NCBI GenBank assembly: GCA_028023455.1
Contig: JAQFVV010000014.1
Span: 3,041,336-3,105,335 of the forward strand
DNA from: Epiperipatus broadwayi
Lineage: Eukaryota > Onychophora > Udeonychophora > Euonychophora > Peripatidae
DNA: 64,000 nucleotides
Direction: 5' to 3'
In this document: positions 11,601-23,634 of the stretch, piece by piece
Numbering within the stretch: position 1 is the stretch's first letter
Layout of the letters: each line of letters starts with the position of its first letter
The notes under the pieces: model-generated
What the model saw: only the letters and a program-made list of their open reading frames with translations
Told to the model about the DNA's origin: nothing
Database searches by the model: none
Position numbers and translations under genes: made by a program

Positions 11601-14600
11601 AACTAAATTACAACATGATGATCATAATTTTTGCCACGAGCAGAGTACTATTAGTAAAAAAAATTTAATCCATAAAAGTGAGTAAATACAATGTATAGTT
11701 TTTAATTACTGTACACATTTTAAAATTTAATACTATATTAATATATTTGGTCATTAAAATATGATTTTGATTATTCATTATACAGAATGAAACCCTTTTT
11801 TTTCTTTGGTTTTGTAATCATTAACAATGAAAATCTTTACCTTGGATGACATTTAAGAAATACTGATTGACTTGAAAGGATGCTGGGTGAAAATTAAATA
11901 CTATACTATACATTTACTAATTGTATTTTAAGCTTATAATCAAAATATTGTATATAGCATTAATATTGTGTACCATATTGTGTATTATGAATAAACTATC
12001 CTATACAATTTCAGCTTGAAAGTTGCTATTTTGCTTTTGAATGACGTAACATTAATAATTACCCTATGACATCATCAGTTTTTTATCAAAAAAAATTTTG
12101 GAATTTTTTTATTGTAAATCAAAATAGTTGGTACAAATTGATGATGATGACTATTATGAATCCTTTAAGTCACATGCTAAGCAGGTTATATATGTATTCA
12201 TATTTAATAGTTTGATATGATCTAAATCAATTACAAAATGTAATAAGTTTGCATACTTATATTAGTATGTCTGACTAAGTGTGTTTGTTATTCCTCTTTC
12301 ATCAGTATTCTGCTTGGTTTAATGCACTTTCAATGTCGTGCACCTGATTTTGCCAGGCATACTAAAAATATTTATGCAAAGTTATTACAATTAACAATAA
12401 AATGGAAATAAAATTATGTAATGTAAATAATTTTTTTAGATATTAATTGCAAATTTAATATTGAGGTTAACAAGTTGTCAAAATGTTATCTCTTATTAGT
12501 AAAAAAAATCTCCAATTGAGATTGTTTATTTATTCAGCATTCTCTTATGTGAAATCTTTCATCTGACATTAAGTTTATTACTATGACCTTAATATATAAT
12601 TTTAAAAATAACTATAAAATCATTTCTTGTTTTGGAAATCTCTCTTTTTTTTTAATAAGCTACTTTTTTATATTTGATTTAGTATAAAGTAGAAAAATTT
12701 TACAATTTGATTTTTTTGTAAAAACAAAAATAGCAGTTTTTCAGAATAAATAGAAAAGTTTATGATTTTAATGTTATTTTTTTATAATTTTTCTTTACAG
12801 TATAAAATTAAAATGTTAGAAAGTGTTACCATATTTTTAATAACTTCATGCTTTTTTTATATGAGAGCATAATTTGCAAAAATTGATATTTTGATTTTGC
12901 ATAAAACTTTGGATACTGTGAAATTTATTATGATTATTTGGTAGTGATTCTGAAAATTCTTGATGAAATAAAACATGGTTATAGGTGACTTTCATTCTCT
13001 CTATATGTGTGCTTTAAATATTTTTGTGGATTAATTAAGATATTAACATTGAAATAATTGAGAATTTCTGTGTAACAACTAGAGTAGTAATATAACTAAA
13101 TAATTGAAAGCCCCAAATTGAATCTCACACTCTAATAACCATCACTAGCTTTTGTTTCAGTTTGATCTTCTTTTATCTCTAAATAAATTCAGACAAAAAC
13201 TATTATTACTTGAGAGTATGATTCAGTTTGGGGATGTCAGTTTTAAATTATGGTTACCTATTAACATTATTGCTGAATATTTTTATCTAGTCACTCCATT
13301 TATTATGTCTTTTTTGATCATAATTTTGAACAAGTGAAAAGGGGATAATTAAGCATTGAAGTGAAAGCTTCACAGAACAGATTTATAAAAATATTGAATG
13401 ATTTAAAAAGATGCTAACATGATCAATAATAACTTATATTTTTAGTCATACTTTGAGTTCAGATAACAATATCACGTTCTACAATTATAATATATTATCA
13501 ATACATTTTAAAAGTAAAAAAAATGCATTACGTATATAGTTTACTTTAAAAAGTTACAATGTATCAAAGATAAATAATATAGATAACATTTATCATTTGA
13601 AAATGCGTTGCATTACCTGAGGCCGCAATTTAATTTATTTAAGAAAATAGTGATTAACTAAACAGAAGAACTACATGGTCATTTATTTTGGCAGATGTCA
13701 AGAAATCATAATTCATCAACCTACCCTCTTGTGTTCTCATTATAGATTTCACATGACTTTATAATACTGGAGAAATATAAACATTAAATAATAATATAAA
13801 CTACTCATTAATATTTATAGGAAATATTTTAGTGTGTGTCTGTATACTTGTTAAAAGACAAGACTAATAAACGAAAGTTTCATAAAATTAATATCTTATT
13901 AGCAAATATATATGTGGTTAATGTTGAGATTTTTTAAAAAAAATTGATTATAATCTCTATTCATCCAGAAAGTAATTATATGTGTGCTCATTAACTACAA
14001 GGAGTACTATATGAGATCATTTATTAGGTGCTGAGGACAGTTATTGACATGGGGGGGGGGGCTAAACCACTATTGAAAATACCAAGTGATAAATGGAACA
14101 AGTAGTCAGAGAATGTTTTTTTGTTGTTGTTTACCAATGAAAGAAATGTGTGTTATATAAACAAAATAAAATAAAATATGTACTTTTTTCAATAATGACA
14201 CACACTACAATTGACAATCACTAAAAAAAATTAGAAATTTACTTAAATAAACAAAACAAAAAAATAGTAATTTACTTGTACAAATTAATTTAAAAAAAAA
14301 AAAATGGTTATAGTGGAATGTTGTGTGATGTGTAATGTTTTATTTTTGCCTATTTATCATCACATTCATGTCAAGATAGATTTTGTTGCTTTGTAAAATT
14401 GGTGTTTTTAGAGCTATTGTTCATTGAAAATTGTCTGTAAAGTTTTATAAAACTGTCTGTAGTATTATTTTGAGAAAACACACAAAATGATTATTTTAAC
14501 TTCATTTGTTTGCAAAAAAACTAAGTCTAACTCCCATTATCTATTTTTCTTTAGGTTTCTTTATAGGCAAGAAAAATCTTTGTTGCTTTAAATGTCACTT

Positions 14601-15020
14601 TTCCACTGTAGTATTGTTTCAATTGAAGCAAATACAGAAAATTATTTCTTTATTTTAGTCTAGAAAGAAATTGATCATTTCCTTTGGATTTATTCTTTTA
14701 TCCCACTGTAATTTCACAAAAACCCTCCACATACCAATTATTGGTGCTTTTCATCTGTGTAAGCATGCAAAAAATCTAGCAGATGCTTGACCTAAATGAT
14801 TACGCAGCAACATTCCACCAGAATCTTTCTTGTTTATTTGTCTTTTTGTTTATTTGTTTAATTAAAATTCTCATTTTTTTAGATGTCTGTCAATTATAGT
14901 ATATATATATCTGAAAAAAGTACATAATATATTTTATTTTATTTTCATAACACAGATTGCTTTTCTTTATTTTTGTTTTTAAAGAAAAAAATCTACTCCA
15001 ACAAATTGTTCTATTTATCA
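11601..15020. other. unassigned A+T-rich sequence
   Basis: No recognisable gene or element. It holds an 11-base G run at 14,051-14,061 and many A/T runs. An acceptor-like site (CTTTTGTTTCAG, ending 13,160) opens a 58-codon frame to 13,337. A donor-like GTATGA at 13,218 would give a phase-1 junction compatible with the exon at 16,371, but this is too weak to call a gene. Confidence 0.5.
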
Positions 15021-15024
15021 CTCA

Positions 15025-15420
15025 GTATGCGACGTGATGTACTGTGGTTTCTCCTTTAACAGAGTCAGGAATCTCTCAGCCACAATACCCAGAGAAACCC
15101 GTTAGCCACCTTACCTTCTTCCATTCCCCACCCTAAGTTTTTCACATATTTTTCACTATCCTGCTCAATCCTATTTCCACAACATAATGTTTGTCAACTC
15201 TATGGCCTTTGTATCTAAATCTCCCTTATCTTTCCCCAAATCCAGCATAAAAACCAAGAACCCACTTTCTGCATAATCACTTTGTTTATATTTATTCTCC
15301 CACAATTTGTTTTATTTGTACCCCTTATAGGCATTGACATTCAATTAATAGATGCCTAATATTTTCCATGTCTTCATTATATAACTTGCAGACAAACTCG
15401 GTATTTTCAATAATGGGTCA
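15025..15420 (-). mobile_element. second copy of the LINE 3' end
   Basis: Same orientation and same features as the copy at 8437-8824. The minus strand gives CKLYNEDMENIRHLLIECQC, matching the zinc-knuckle region of the first copy (second Cys lost to Tyr). It is followed by stops and the shared 3' part (plus-strand words CCACAACATAAT, GTCAACTCTATGGCC, CCCAGAGAAACCC). It ends with GACGTGATGTACTG, a shortened version of the tail repeat. It is non-coding and independent of any LTR element. Confidence 0.82.
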
Positions 15421-16370
15421 GTGGCTCCTTCAAGTATTCCTTAATGACTATTAAATGATTACCACATTGTACTTTGCATATTTTATCTTTCACATTTTAA
15501 AGTAAAACAAGTAAATTCTGCTTCATATAAATATGTTTTTGGCCTATTTTGATTTGTGGTTGTAATATCAGGGGCTTATGTAGGTGAAAAGATTTCTCTG
15601 AAACTGATTCAATGAGTTCTGTATTGGTATACAATTCGGGGTTTAGTTATTATAATAATTCAAAGTTATCTACTACAAACACTTTAATGTAAATTACTAA
15701 TGCAAATGATAAGATAATAGGTAAAATTCAATGTACTTGTTTAGATTAAATTTGACGATAGTAATTTAATATTTAAAAAAGTATGTATGTGTTTGAAAAG
15801 TGTTTTTTTTTTTTTAATAAGCGTGTTCTGCAAGTGTTTATTTATGGATTTGAAATTTAGACAAAATGGAAGTGATACATAAATTGCATTTTTAATTTGA
15901 TGTATAATTTCTACTTTCATATATACTAAAACTATATTTTAAATAATAAAATTATTATTAAAAACTTATTATTCATGTATATATATTTTGTTGTGATTGG
16001 TTGATTACATTATTATTTGCAAGTTCTTTTCGAATATTCCAACTGGCTGCTTAAAAATCTGGTTGCTTAACAATTATTCCTTGATACAAAATGATTTTAA
16101 ATGCAATTTGACCCATAGATCACTTTCTTTCCTTTTTTAAAAAATGGTTCTCTTTTTTTTTTTTTAATGTTAATTCTTAACTTCTAATGGAGGAGTGACG
16201 TCTGCGCTAATCTTATGAGTTACCCTTATTTTTTCGTTTTTTTATAATTAATATAGAATTTATCAGTATCTAATGAAATGTTGTTAAGAATTACATATTT
16301 TATATTATAATCCTTTATATATATTGTTATAGTTTTGTTGTTGTTATTAAAAGTGAAATGTTATTTTTAG
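15421..16370. other. unassigned; candidate intron or intergenic
   Basis: No element or ORF recognised. The final 20 bases (GTGAAATGTTATTTTTAG) form the putative acceptor of the exon at 16,371. Confidence 0.5.
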
Positions 16371-16550
16371 GTATCAAATTAATCAACGGTTCTTCCAGCA
16401 CGCTGCAGTTATTTCAAAAACAAATTCCTGCTAGTTTATCCGAAGCTTGTCTTTTTCATTCTCCAAGAATTTTAAAAGCAGATGATTACTTAGTTACACA
16501 GACTGAGCAGATCACAGCTGGAGCAGTATCTTATCTTTCAGATTTTAACT
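16371..16550 (+). CDS. candidate internal exon, protein not recognised
   Basis: A 180-base open segment bounded by a T-rich acceptor (TTATTTTTAG) and a strong donor (GTAAGT). Its base composition is visibly less A+T-rich than its flanks. Read with two leading bases, it gives 59 codons containing NGSSSTLQLFQKQIP and ADDYLVTQTEQITAG, mixed composition without low complexity. It begins and ends in phase 1, so it is a symmetrical exon. The next good candidate (35,686) enters in phase 1, which is compatible. I do not recognise a domain. The call rests on splice signals, composition and frame, not on a family match, and chance cannot be excluded. Confidence 0.5.
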
Positions 16551-19150
16551 GTAAGTTCAGATCTTGGTAAATATTTTAGTCTCTCTTAAGGTGTTTTAGC
16601 ATCTGTAAGGTAATAAAATCACTTGTGATAATTATGATAAATAAAAACTTGTCATCAATTTGTCATCGTCTTAATAATTAGTCAATAAGGTGATAATGAG
16701 ATAAGTGAACTGTGTTAATAAAAATGAAATATTAGCATTAAAATTTAGATAAAGCTTTTATGTCAATGTAAGATATAATAGCTTTTAAATAACTTACTGC
16801 AGAGTAAAGGGCTCTTCAATAACCCTCCATTGGAGAATGATGAAGAAAGTGGCATTACTCATTATCAATGGTAGGAGTTTTAGTAGTTTATTTATTCTTG
16901 TTTAACTCTCTAACTTAGAATGGATAAATAAATACCTATTTACTGAGATGTTTTTAGATAATTAGCTGGATTGACTATGATTAAATGTCTAAAAGAAAAA
17001 TCTAAAGATTGGAATCTGAAAAAAATTTCCAAGTTTTGTATCAATTGGATTCAAACTTTAAACTGTGGGCATGATTATCAAATGCACAATCATTACACAT
17101 TGAGATTATTGCTTTTTATGCATGTATATATAAATCACAGTACTGCAGCCCTTATGTTTAAATAAACTGTCAGAATATATTAATAATCTGTTATTAACAC
17201 AACACTTTGATTGGTTATAAAGAGAATCCTATCATTTACTATCTAATTGTAGTGTTGTCTTGACTTTTTGTGCATGTAAGCTGCAGTATTTACATATGAT
17301 AATCATATCTATTCTCACTTATGGTTTATTATATTTTAAGTCTTGAATTATGCATATATATTATACCCACACAAACTAATTTTAATGATTTCATGGAGCA
17401 GTATTTATGATCATGATTTAGCACTTAAATATTAAATACAGTTGGAAAAAAATTTTGTTAGCTGAAAATTCTCAAGAGAAGTTCGTGAATTTTTTCCCAA
17501 TAGTCAGAACATACCAATTCTCATTACCATTCAGTTTCATTTAGGAAATGTTTTCTAATACTGAGTAATTATCTTGCCAATATAATGAGGAAGTATAACT
17601 ATAAAATCTCACCAATTGATAATTGACTTGCAATGCCTGTTTCCCCAACATTTCACAATACTTATGGGGATGATGGATTGTTTACAAACCTCAAAGATAC
17701 TTTTTTAGCAGAAAATATTTTAAGTTTTGTCATCTCTGTTGTTTGCTGATTTTATGCTGTATTATGAACAATTGAATTATTTTTGTTAATCAATACTAAA
17801 TTTATAATTTTTTGTAGCTAATTATTAATAATAGTAATTGTATAGTTAGTTGCTCATGAGTTCATACAATGTTCAAATATCCCTAATAACAGATTGAGTC
17901 TCTAGTAATTCTAATTAGCATAACTACAGCTAGTATTTATTTATGTTACTCAATTGAGAATTGCATCTTTGGCTTCAAATCTGTGACTCTACCATCACAC
18001 ATGGTATCTATTAATGGATTCACATTTGTATTTATTTCAAGTACTTTCAAATAGTTTACTTTTTAGAACACTTAATTGCAGATAGTCATGTTTGTATGTA
18101 CAATGTATAGCTAATATGAATAGAGATGGCCAACAGAGATTCTTACATATTATTTGAAGTATGGTCATAAAAGCATTCAAATGAATGGTGTAAAACTGTA
18201 GCAGGAAATATATATTTTGAGATTGTAAAGTTCTCGATAAATTCCACACAGGAAGCGATCATTGATTAGTGAGATACAAAATATGCTTTATGCAAAACTA
18301 GAGAGCTGAAAACTAATACAAACAATAATCACAGTTGATAAACCTAACTTTCAGAAACAGTCCAATGAATAGCACTTGCAAATTATTTTAAAATTTTAAC
18401 AAATTTTGAATATGGTTCAGGTGTGATGAACCAGTAGGAAAATAACTGATACACTATTAAGAACAGCAACAAAAATAGTTGATACAAAAAAGCAGCAATT
18501 TATCAATAAATTTTCTATTGAGACAAGACAATGCATGAAGAAAATAAGGATTATGAAAATATTTAAAAATGATACATTAAAAAAAATTGAATATCTAGAG
18601 TTTTGTAAAGTATTATGAAAAAGAATTAATAATAATATAAGAAAATACAACTGTAAATTAGCAAGCAAAGCTATGGAAGAGAATAAATGTCTCAAAAATG
18701 TAAAAAAAATATTTTGGTATTGGAAGGAAAGTCATTTCTGCAATAAGAAGAAAAGATGGAATTATTATTTTTAAAAAAAGAAGATGACATCATAACTCAT
18801 GCGTTTTATAAAAAATTATATAGTAATAAAAAATTGATTTTAAATGAAATACATGGCATTCTCTTCTTGACAAAATTGATTAAATGAATGATGAATTTTA
18901 TAAACAAGGTAAGAATTTAAAGAGGTTAATAACTGGCACAAAGCTTAATAGTGGTTGACAGATTAAATCATTTTAATTATGCCTTCAATTGTTTTGTTTT
19001 TTTAATGAAATATTTTTTTGGATAGGAAATTTTATGTTCATTTCTATGAAAATAACATTTTATATGTAACTTTTTTTTATTTATTTAATTAAAATATAGT
19101 ATCTATAATATTGTGTATATAATATAAAATAAAATAACCTAATGGCTTTA
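16551..19150. other. unassigned; candidate intron
   Basis: No gene or element is recognised. A short stretch at about 17,955-18,005 (TTCAAATCTGTGACTCTACC) vaguely resembles an antisense tRNA-type SINE head but is too short to call. Longer ORFs here (16,971-17,165 plus; 18,037-18,249 and 18,417-18,695 minus) are A+T-biased and carry no motif. Confidence 0.5.
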
Positions 19151-19154
19151 GAAA

Positions 19155-19320
19155 TTCAAGTACCAGAAGTGCCTGATATGGATTGCAATCCATGAATCCT
19201 GAGCTTGGACCAGAGTCTGCAATATTACCACTGCATCAAATCATGCAGGAGTTAATATATTTTAGGATTGATTAAAATATTCTAATGCCAGCTTTATTAA
19301 ATTTAAATAACTGTCTCATC
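19155..19320 (-). repeat. tRNA-derived SINE remnant
   Basis: Plus-strand words GGATTGCAATCCATGAATCC and AGAGTCTGCAATATTACCAC look like the antisense of a tRNA-type head: T-arm and B-box region, then the variable and D-arm side. The same order occurs at 23,500-23,580, and both are followed by a related TTTAAATxxxTAACTGT tail. The resemblance is to the general tRNA-SINE layout, not to a named family. Confidence 0.4.
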
Positions 19321-19423
19321 ATCATCATGTGCATATATAAATTCTCCAAATTATGGTATAATTTTCAAACCAAAATTTTTTTAAACTTGATTTTCTAATA
19401 AACATACGTATATACTAAACACC

Positions 19424-19573
19424 TAATTTAATAATTTTATTAAACCATATAAATTATTGTTTTCAGTTATTTTTTCCATAGGGCTCATCAAAAATAACAG
19501 TATTTCTGATAAGCATTATAGAAGAAGTAATAGAAAATAATAGTTCATATGGTTTAATAAAATTATTAAATTA
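19424..19573. mobile_element. 150-bp hairpin MITE
   Basis: Inverted arms of about 35 bases: TAATTTAATAATTTTATTAA at 19,424 continuing through ACCATATAAATTATT, matched in reverse by AATAGTTCATATGGTTTAAT to TAAATTA at 19,573, with about two mismatches. The interior is about 80 bases with no coding capacity. Two-sided symmetry at this length indicates a miniature inverted-repeat element. The superfamily is not determinable from the ends. Confidence 0.7.
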
Positions 19574-19620
19574 ACTGAATTTAAATAATTAGTTTGTTGT
19601 TTACTGTACATATATATATA

Positions 19621-20476
19621 TGAGGGGATAACCAAAAAATCTTGGAATTTTGTAATATAAAATTGTGTGTTTATTTTTAGATATTACTAATTGAATCTCC
19701 TTCAAAAATACTAGCCATTTGATGCAATGCACCAGTCTAGATGTGTTATCACTTTTCAAAGCAGTCCTGAAATTCTTCCAAAATAATGCCTTTTAATGTT
19801 TTCATTGTTTTTTCCTTCATCTCTTCCAATTTCTGCAAAACATTTTTCTTTGAGGCATTTCTTCATTTGAGGGAATAAAGTCATACTCAGTGAGGTCAAT
19901 TGAATATGGTGAATAGATAAGCTGTATAAGTGCTGTTTTTGTTTAAAAATTGTTTCATACTCAGCTTGTGCTCTATCATGTTGTCATGGGGAAGCTACCA
20001 TTCCTCACTTTGCCACAAATCAGGATTGTTTCATTTCACCTTATCATGCAAATATTTCAGAACTCATAGATAAAACACCATTATAAATGAGTTCTGAGTG
20101 AACAATGTCATTTGCATAAAAAAAAATTAACATTATCTAAGCATTGGACTTCACTTGCTATACTTTTTTGGAACATTGTGAATTTGAATTCTTCCGTTAA
20201 ACCACTTGTATTCCCCCCAGAGCATCTTGCTTATAAACTGTTTCAAGCATTACAAATTGTTTCTCCTGCCATTTTCTCTAACAAAAAATGGAGTTTCATA
20301 TTGTTCCAACTTTTCTGCAATCACAAAACTCAACAAGTGAGACATATTTCACTCAATGACACCACTCAGCAGACTGATGCAGGGGAGTCTCTGCAAGAAG
20401 CATCTAGAGCAAAAGCATATACTACAAAATGATTGGCCACCAAAGAATGATTACATTTTTGGGGTATCCTCTCACA
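19621..20476 (-). mobile_element. decayed mariner-type (Tc1/mariner) transposon
   Basis: Terminal inverted repeats: TGAGGGGATAACCAAAAAA at the left end and, reversed, TGTGAGAGGATACCCCAAAAA at the right end, inside TA repeats as expected for TA-target insertion. About 855 bases separate the ends, against about 1.3 kb for a full mariner, so it is internally deleted. The coding remnant is on the minus strand. Confidence 0.88.
19690..20440 (-). pseudogene. mariner transposase remnant
   Basis: Minus-strand reading from 20,440 downward shows the N-terminal helix-turn-helix side, with words such as CLKQFISK and YKWFNGRIQ matching the mariner LKQVYG...YEWFKRF region. The catalytic stretch PHDNMIEHKL (first visible Asp, near 20,005) and YSIDLTEYDF (family YSPDLAPCDF, with the third catalytic Asp) follow, and the C-terminus DWCIASNG lies near 19,720. 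The middle of the protein is deleted, with several stops and frameshifts. The enzyme would have been a DDD cut-and-paste transposase. A 106-codon plus-strand ORF over the N-terminal part is antisense noise. Confidence 0.85.
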
Positions 20477-20589
20477 TATATATATATATATAAATTAATG
20501 TTACTACTAAAAAGACACTATATGTAATACTTTTAAATTATAATAATGGTACAAGAAATAGAAATAATATGTAACATATATAAAAGTAT

Positions 20590-20680
20590 TTTTGACTATC
20601 TTGATCATAATCATTATCATATAAAATTATGTGAATGAGAAACAGATGACTCAATCACTCTCATATTTATTTATAATCAT
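20590..20680. repeat. short repeat, copy 1 of 2
   Basis: The block around CTTGATCATAATCATTATCAT (20,600) followed by AAAATTATGTGAATGAGAAACAGA recurs at about 21,885-21,950 as TTGATCATAATCATTATCAT with AAAATTATATGGATGAGAAG. The upstream 50 bases also correspond. Family unknown. Confidence 0.65.
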
Positions 20681-20850
20681 TGGTGGAGTCTGTCTGAAAA
20701 AATGTGGTAGTTTTATGGTTTTAGAATGCTGTTTTATCATTATCATAACTTGTATTAGTGTAGGATTTTAAAATTATGTAAATTTGACTATTGCTTTTAT
20801 TGATTTTTTTAATTGAAAAAAAAATTTGAAGACATCAGTATCTTATGGAC

Positions 20851-21324
20851 TAGCGTTCTGAACCTTTTTGCTGCATGATCCAATAGACTTCATTGAAATA
20901 ATTTTGTGACCCAAATGTTTATTACATAAATTATAATATAAAATAAAAGAGATATTACATCAGCACGGTACTGTGTATATGTATATATTCAGATCAGTTT
21001 GATAATATTTATAATGAACAAATAATTTGTAAGTAAAGTTAAACTACATATTTTTAATTTAAAAGCTTAGCACATTTTGTTAATTACCAAAAAAAAGTGT
21101 TTTATTTTCAAATAAGGTTTTATTTATATACAAAATACAAGTAAAATTTAATATTATGATTCTTTAAGTTTAAATTTACAATTGAATACCAATATTTTCT
21201 TAAAATGTAAAAAGATTTTTGCTATCAGATATTTATGTTTTTATTTTTTGGTGCATATTCACGACCCATTAAAAATTTAACCTAACCCAATATTGGGTCA
21301 CGACCCAAAGATTGAGAAATGCTA
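20851..21324. mobile_element. 474-bp hAT-like MITE
   Basis: Ends are inverted repeats: TAGCGTTCTGAACCTTT on the left and, reversed, TAGCATTTCTCAATCTTTGG on the right, followed by GACCC-type words (GTGACCCAAATG, CACGACCC). They resemble the CAGxGGTTCTCAACCTTT ends of many non-autonomous hAT elements. Flanking octamers TTATGGAC (20,843-20,850) and TTATAGTC (21,325-21,332) agree at 6 of 8 positions, fitting an aged 8-bp hAT target-site duplication. It has no coding capacity. Confidence 0.8.
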
Positions 21325-21844
21325 TTATAGTCCATCTATAAATATCAGTCAGCTGTACTTGATGCTTCATATGTAATTTATTGTTAATGTCAAAACTGAC
21401 ATAGTGTTAGAATTTTTTTGAATATTTTAATAATTATAAAGTAAATATCAGATTTTAAAACAGAATTTGATAGATTTATTACAAATCCATCTTTGTTCAT
21501 TCACATTTTTAAAAAAATTAAAATAAAAAAGAATTTGTCCATTTTCTGAAAGAGTGTTTACCTAACTAGTTTACAAATATATTAAATTTAACTAGTTTAT
21601 GAAATTTACAGTACATTGTTCTTATTTACATGTATATTTTCCATTATATTAAAAATGGTCAAATGTGATTTTTTGAGAATTTTATTTATAAAATTAAAAT
21701 AAAAAAAAAGCATGTCCACTTTATCGAGTTTTAGCATGAAATAAAGATTTTATACAGAAGTGAAAAGTTGAGCATTTTCAAAAACTCTCATCAGGTGGAA
21801 CAATAGAAAATATTACATTATTAAAGAGTTGGATTGTAATAATG

Positions 21845-21955
21845 ATACAAATAAATAATAATATATAACTTATATAGAAGTACTCTTTATTACATTGATC
21901 ATAATCATTATCATTTAAAATTATATGGATGAGAAGCAGACTTCACATGATTTTC
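21845..21955. repeat. short repeat, copy 2 of 2
   Basis: Direct repeat of the segment at 20,540-20,680, with collinear flanking words (AATAATATATAACTTATATA, AGTACTCTTTATTAC). The two copies bracket the hAT-like MITE, but there is no sign they are its ends. Confidence 0.6.
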
Positions 21956-22199
21956 TAACACAAGATTATTACATGAATATACTCTCCAGGTTTTCCAATT
22001 TAAATCACTTGAAAGAGTGAAGTGTCAGCACTGAATTCAAGTCAAATTATGTCCTTATATAACATTTTTAAAATGACTTTATTGTTATTCTCTGACCACT
22101 TTTTTTAAAAAAAAATTTTAAGGCCAATTAAAATGATATATATACAATACAAAAAATTAGATATTAAAATGGTTTTTAAAATCATTTTCTACCAGTATT

Positions 22200-22850
22200 G
22201 ATCCACTGCAAAATGAAAGTCTCCCCAATTTTAATCCAGTTTTTCTGATCTTTACTTCTCCATAACACACTAACAAAATTTCCTTATTTCATTCATCCAT
22301 CTCACTTGTGATCTTTTCTAGCTCTTTTACAATTACTTGGTAAGTAATATTTACTAAGGCTGTAATCTCAAGAATGTGCGCATAAAAATGCAATAGTAGG
22401 GACCTCTACAGGTCTTAACCACAAGCTTACATTTTGGAATAAAAACTTCAATTGTCCAACTATTATCTATTGTCCAGTCTAGCTTCACATTACTCTCTTA
22501 ATTCTTTTAGTGATATCAATGATACCCATCTCTTTTTACACCTAACCTACATCTCTCCATAGTTCGTTGAATCGTCTGAAGTCTTTATGCTATTCTTTTG
22601 TTAAGTATCCAAGTCTTAGTTCATACATAAGTTACTATTAAAATACACTTATTAAAAACCTTCCTTGCCATAGACATATTTTCTTTTAGTATTAAATTAT
22701 TTCTACCAAAAGTACTTTATCCAAATTTAATTCTATAATTAATTTCATCCATTATTTTTCTATTTGCATTAATAATATAACCAAGATATCTGTAATTGTT
22801 AACTTCTTTTAATTCATTATTATCAATCTTTATTTTCTTCTATGAAAATT
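22200..22850 (-). pseudogene. LINE reverse transcriptase C-terminal remnant
   Basis: Minus-strand translation (from about 22,800 downward) gives YLGYIINANRKIMDEINYRI, then GRNNLILKENMSMARK, VFNKCILIVTYVWTKTWIL and LQTIQRTMERCRLGVKRD. This order matches the well-known LINE RT thumb/C-terminal region of arthropod and other metazoan retroelements (YLG...EI..RI...VF..CVLPV.TYG.E.W......L...QR.MER..LG). Stops interrupt it. The catalytic YADD part would lie further right and is not seen. Confidence 0.82.
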
Positions 22851-23499
22851 TGTAGGCAAAAAAAAAATTTTGTTTGAAATAATAATAATATAAAATTTGT
22901 CTTTAAAAAGCATTTGAAAATCTAAAAGAAAAATGAAATTTTAGAAAAATAAGGATATCTTAGTATAGTACAGATAACCAGACCTTTTTTCCATATGTGA
23001 GGTAATGAGACAACTATTCAGTTGCAAAATTGAATTAGACATAAAATGAAATATTATATTGTAAAAATATATATATTAATAAATATATTTATTTTTATTT
23101 AATATATATTTTTCTATATTATCTTTATTGATTTGTTCAATTTATTATTTTAAGGCTTGCGCCAGTTGCCAAAATTAATAGGCCAAGCCATGGTGGAGAT
23201 CTGCCTATTAGCCTACACAACTTTTGAGAAAGAATCTGGAAAGGAAGTGATATCCTTTTCTAGAGACTTGACATTTTTTCCTCAAGTAATTGGCCCATAT
23301 TCAACTCAGTTATCTACTTATCATTGGTTAGTAAATAAGTATCTGCTTATTAAGCTTAGAAGATAGAACAAAGAAGGAAATTTTCATTATTTGGAAATTG
23401 AAAAGCCTGGTAAGTATTATCATCTCCATACTAGTGATCAAATGGTTTATTGTTCATGAATTTATAAGAAGTTTTATTACCAGAAATGAGAAAGCTGGG

Positions 23500-23600
23500 T
23501 TGCAATTTATGAACCTTGAGTTTTGAGTCTGTCACTCAACCATTGTATCAAATTTTATAAACTATTTAAATCCTTAACTGTTTCTCTATGTTAATTTGTT
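23500..23600 (-). repeat. tRNA-derived SINE remnant inside or beside the LTR
   Basis: The plus strand reads GCTGGGTTGCAATTTATGAA, then AGTCTGTCACTCAACCATTG and TATCA, which looks like the antisense of a tRNA-type SINE head (degenerate GGGTTCGAACCC then the AGTCTGxCACTCxAACCA side). It matches 19,155-19,320 in order. It is absent from the second LTR copy, so it is either an insertion or flank between block A and the LTR core. Confidence 0.4.
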
Positions 23601-23634
23601 GAATTGAGTTTATCTTCAATAGATATGAAAATAA

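Noticed and set aside
13161-13333. Possible exon after a good acceptor
   Set aside because: Several alternative donors give different phases and the protein is low-complexity; only one weak donor fits the next exon candidate.
20112-20432. 106-codon plus-strand ORF
   Set aside because: Antisense to the N-terminal part of the mariner transposase.
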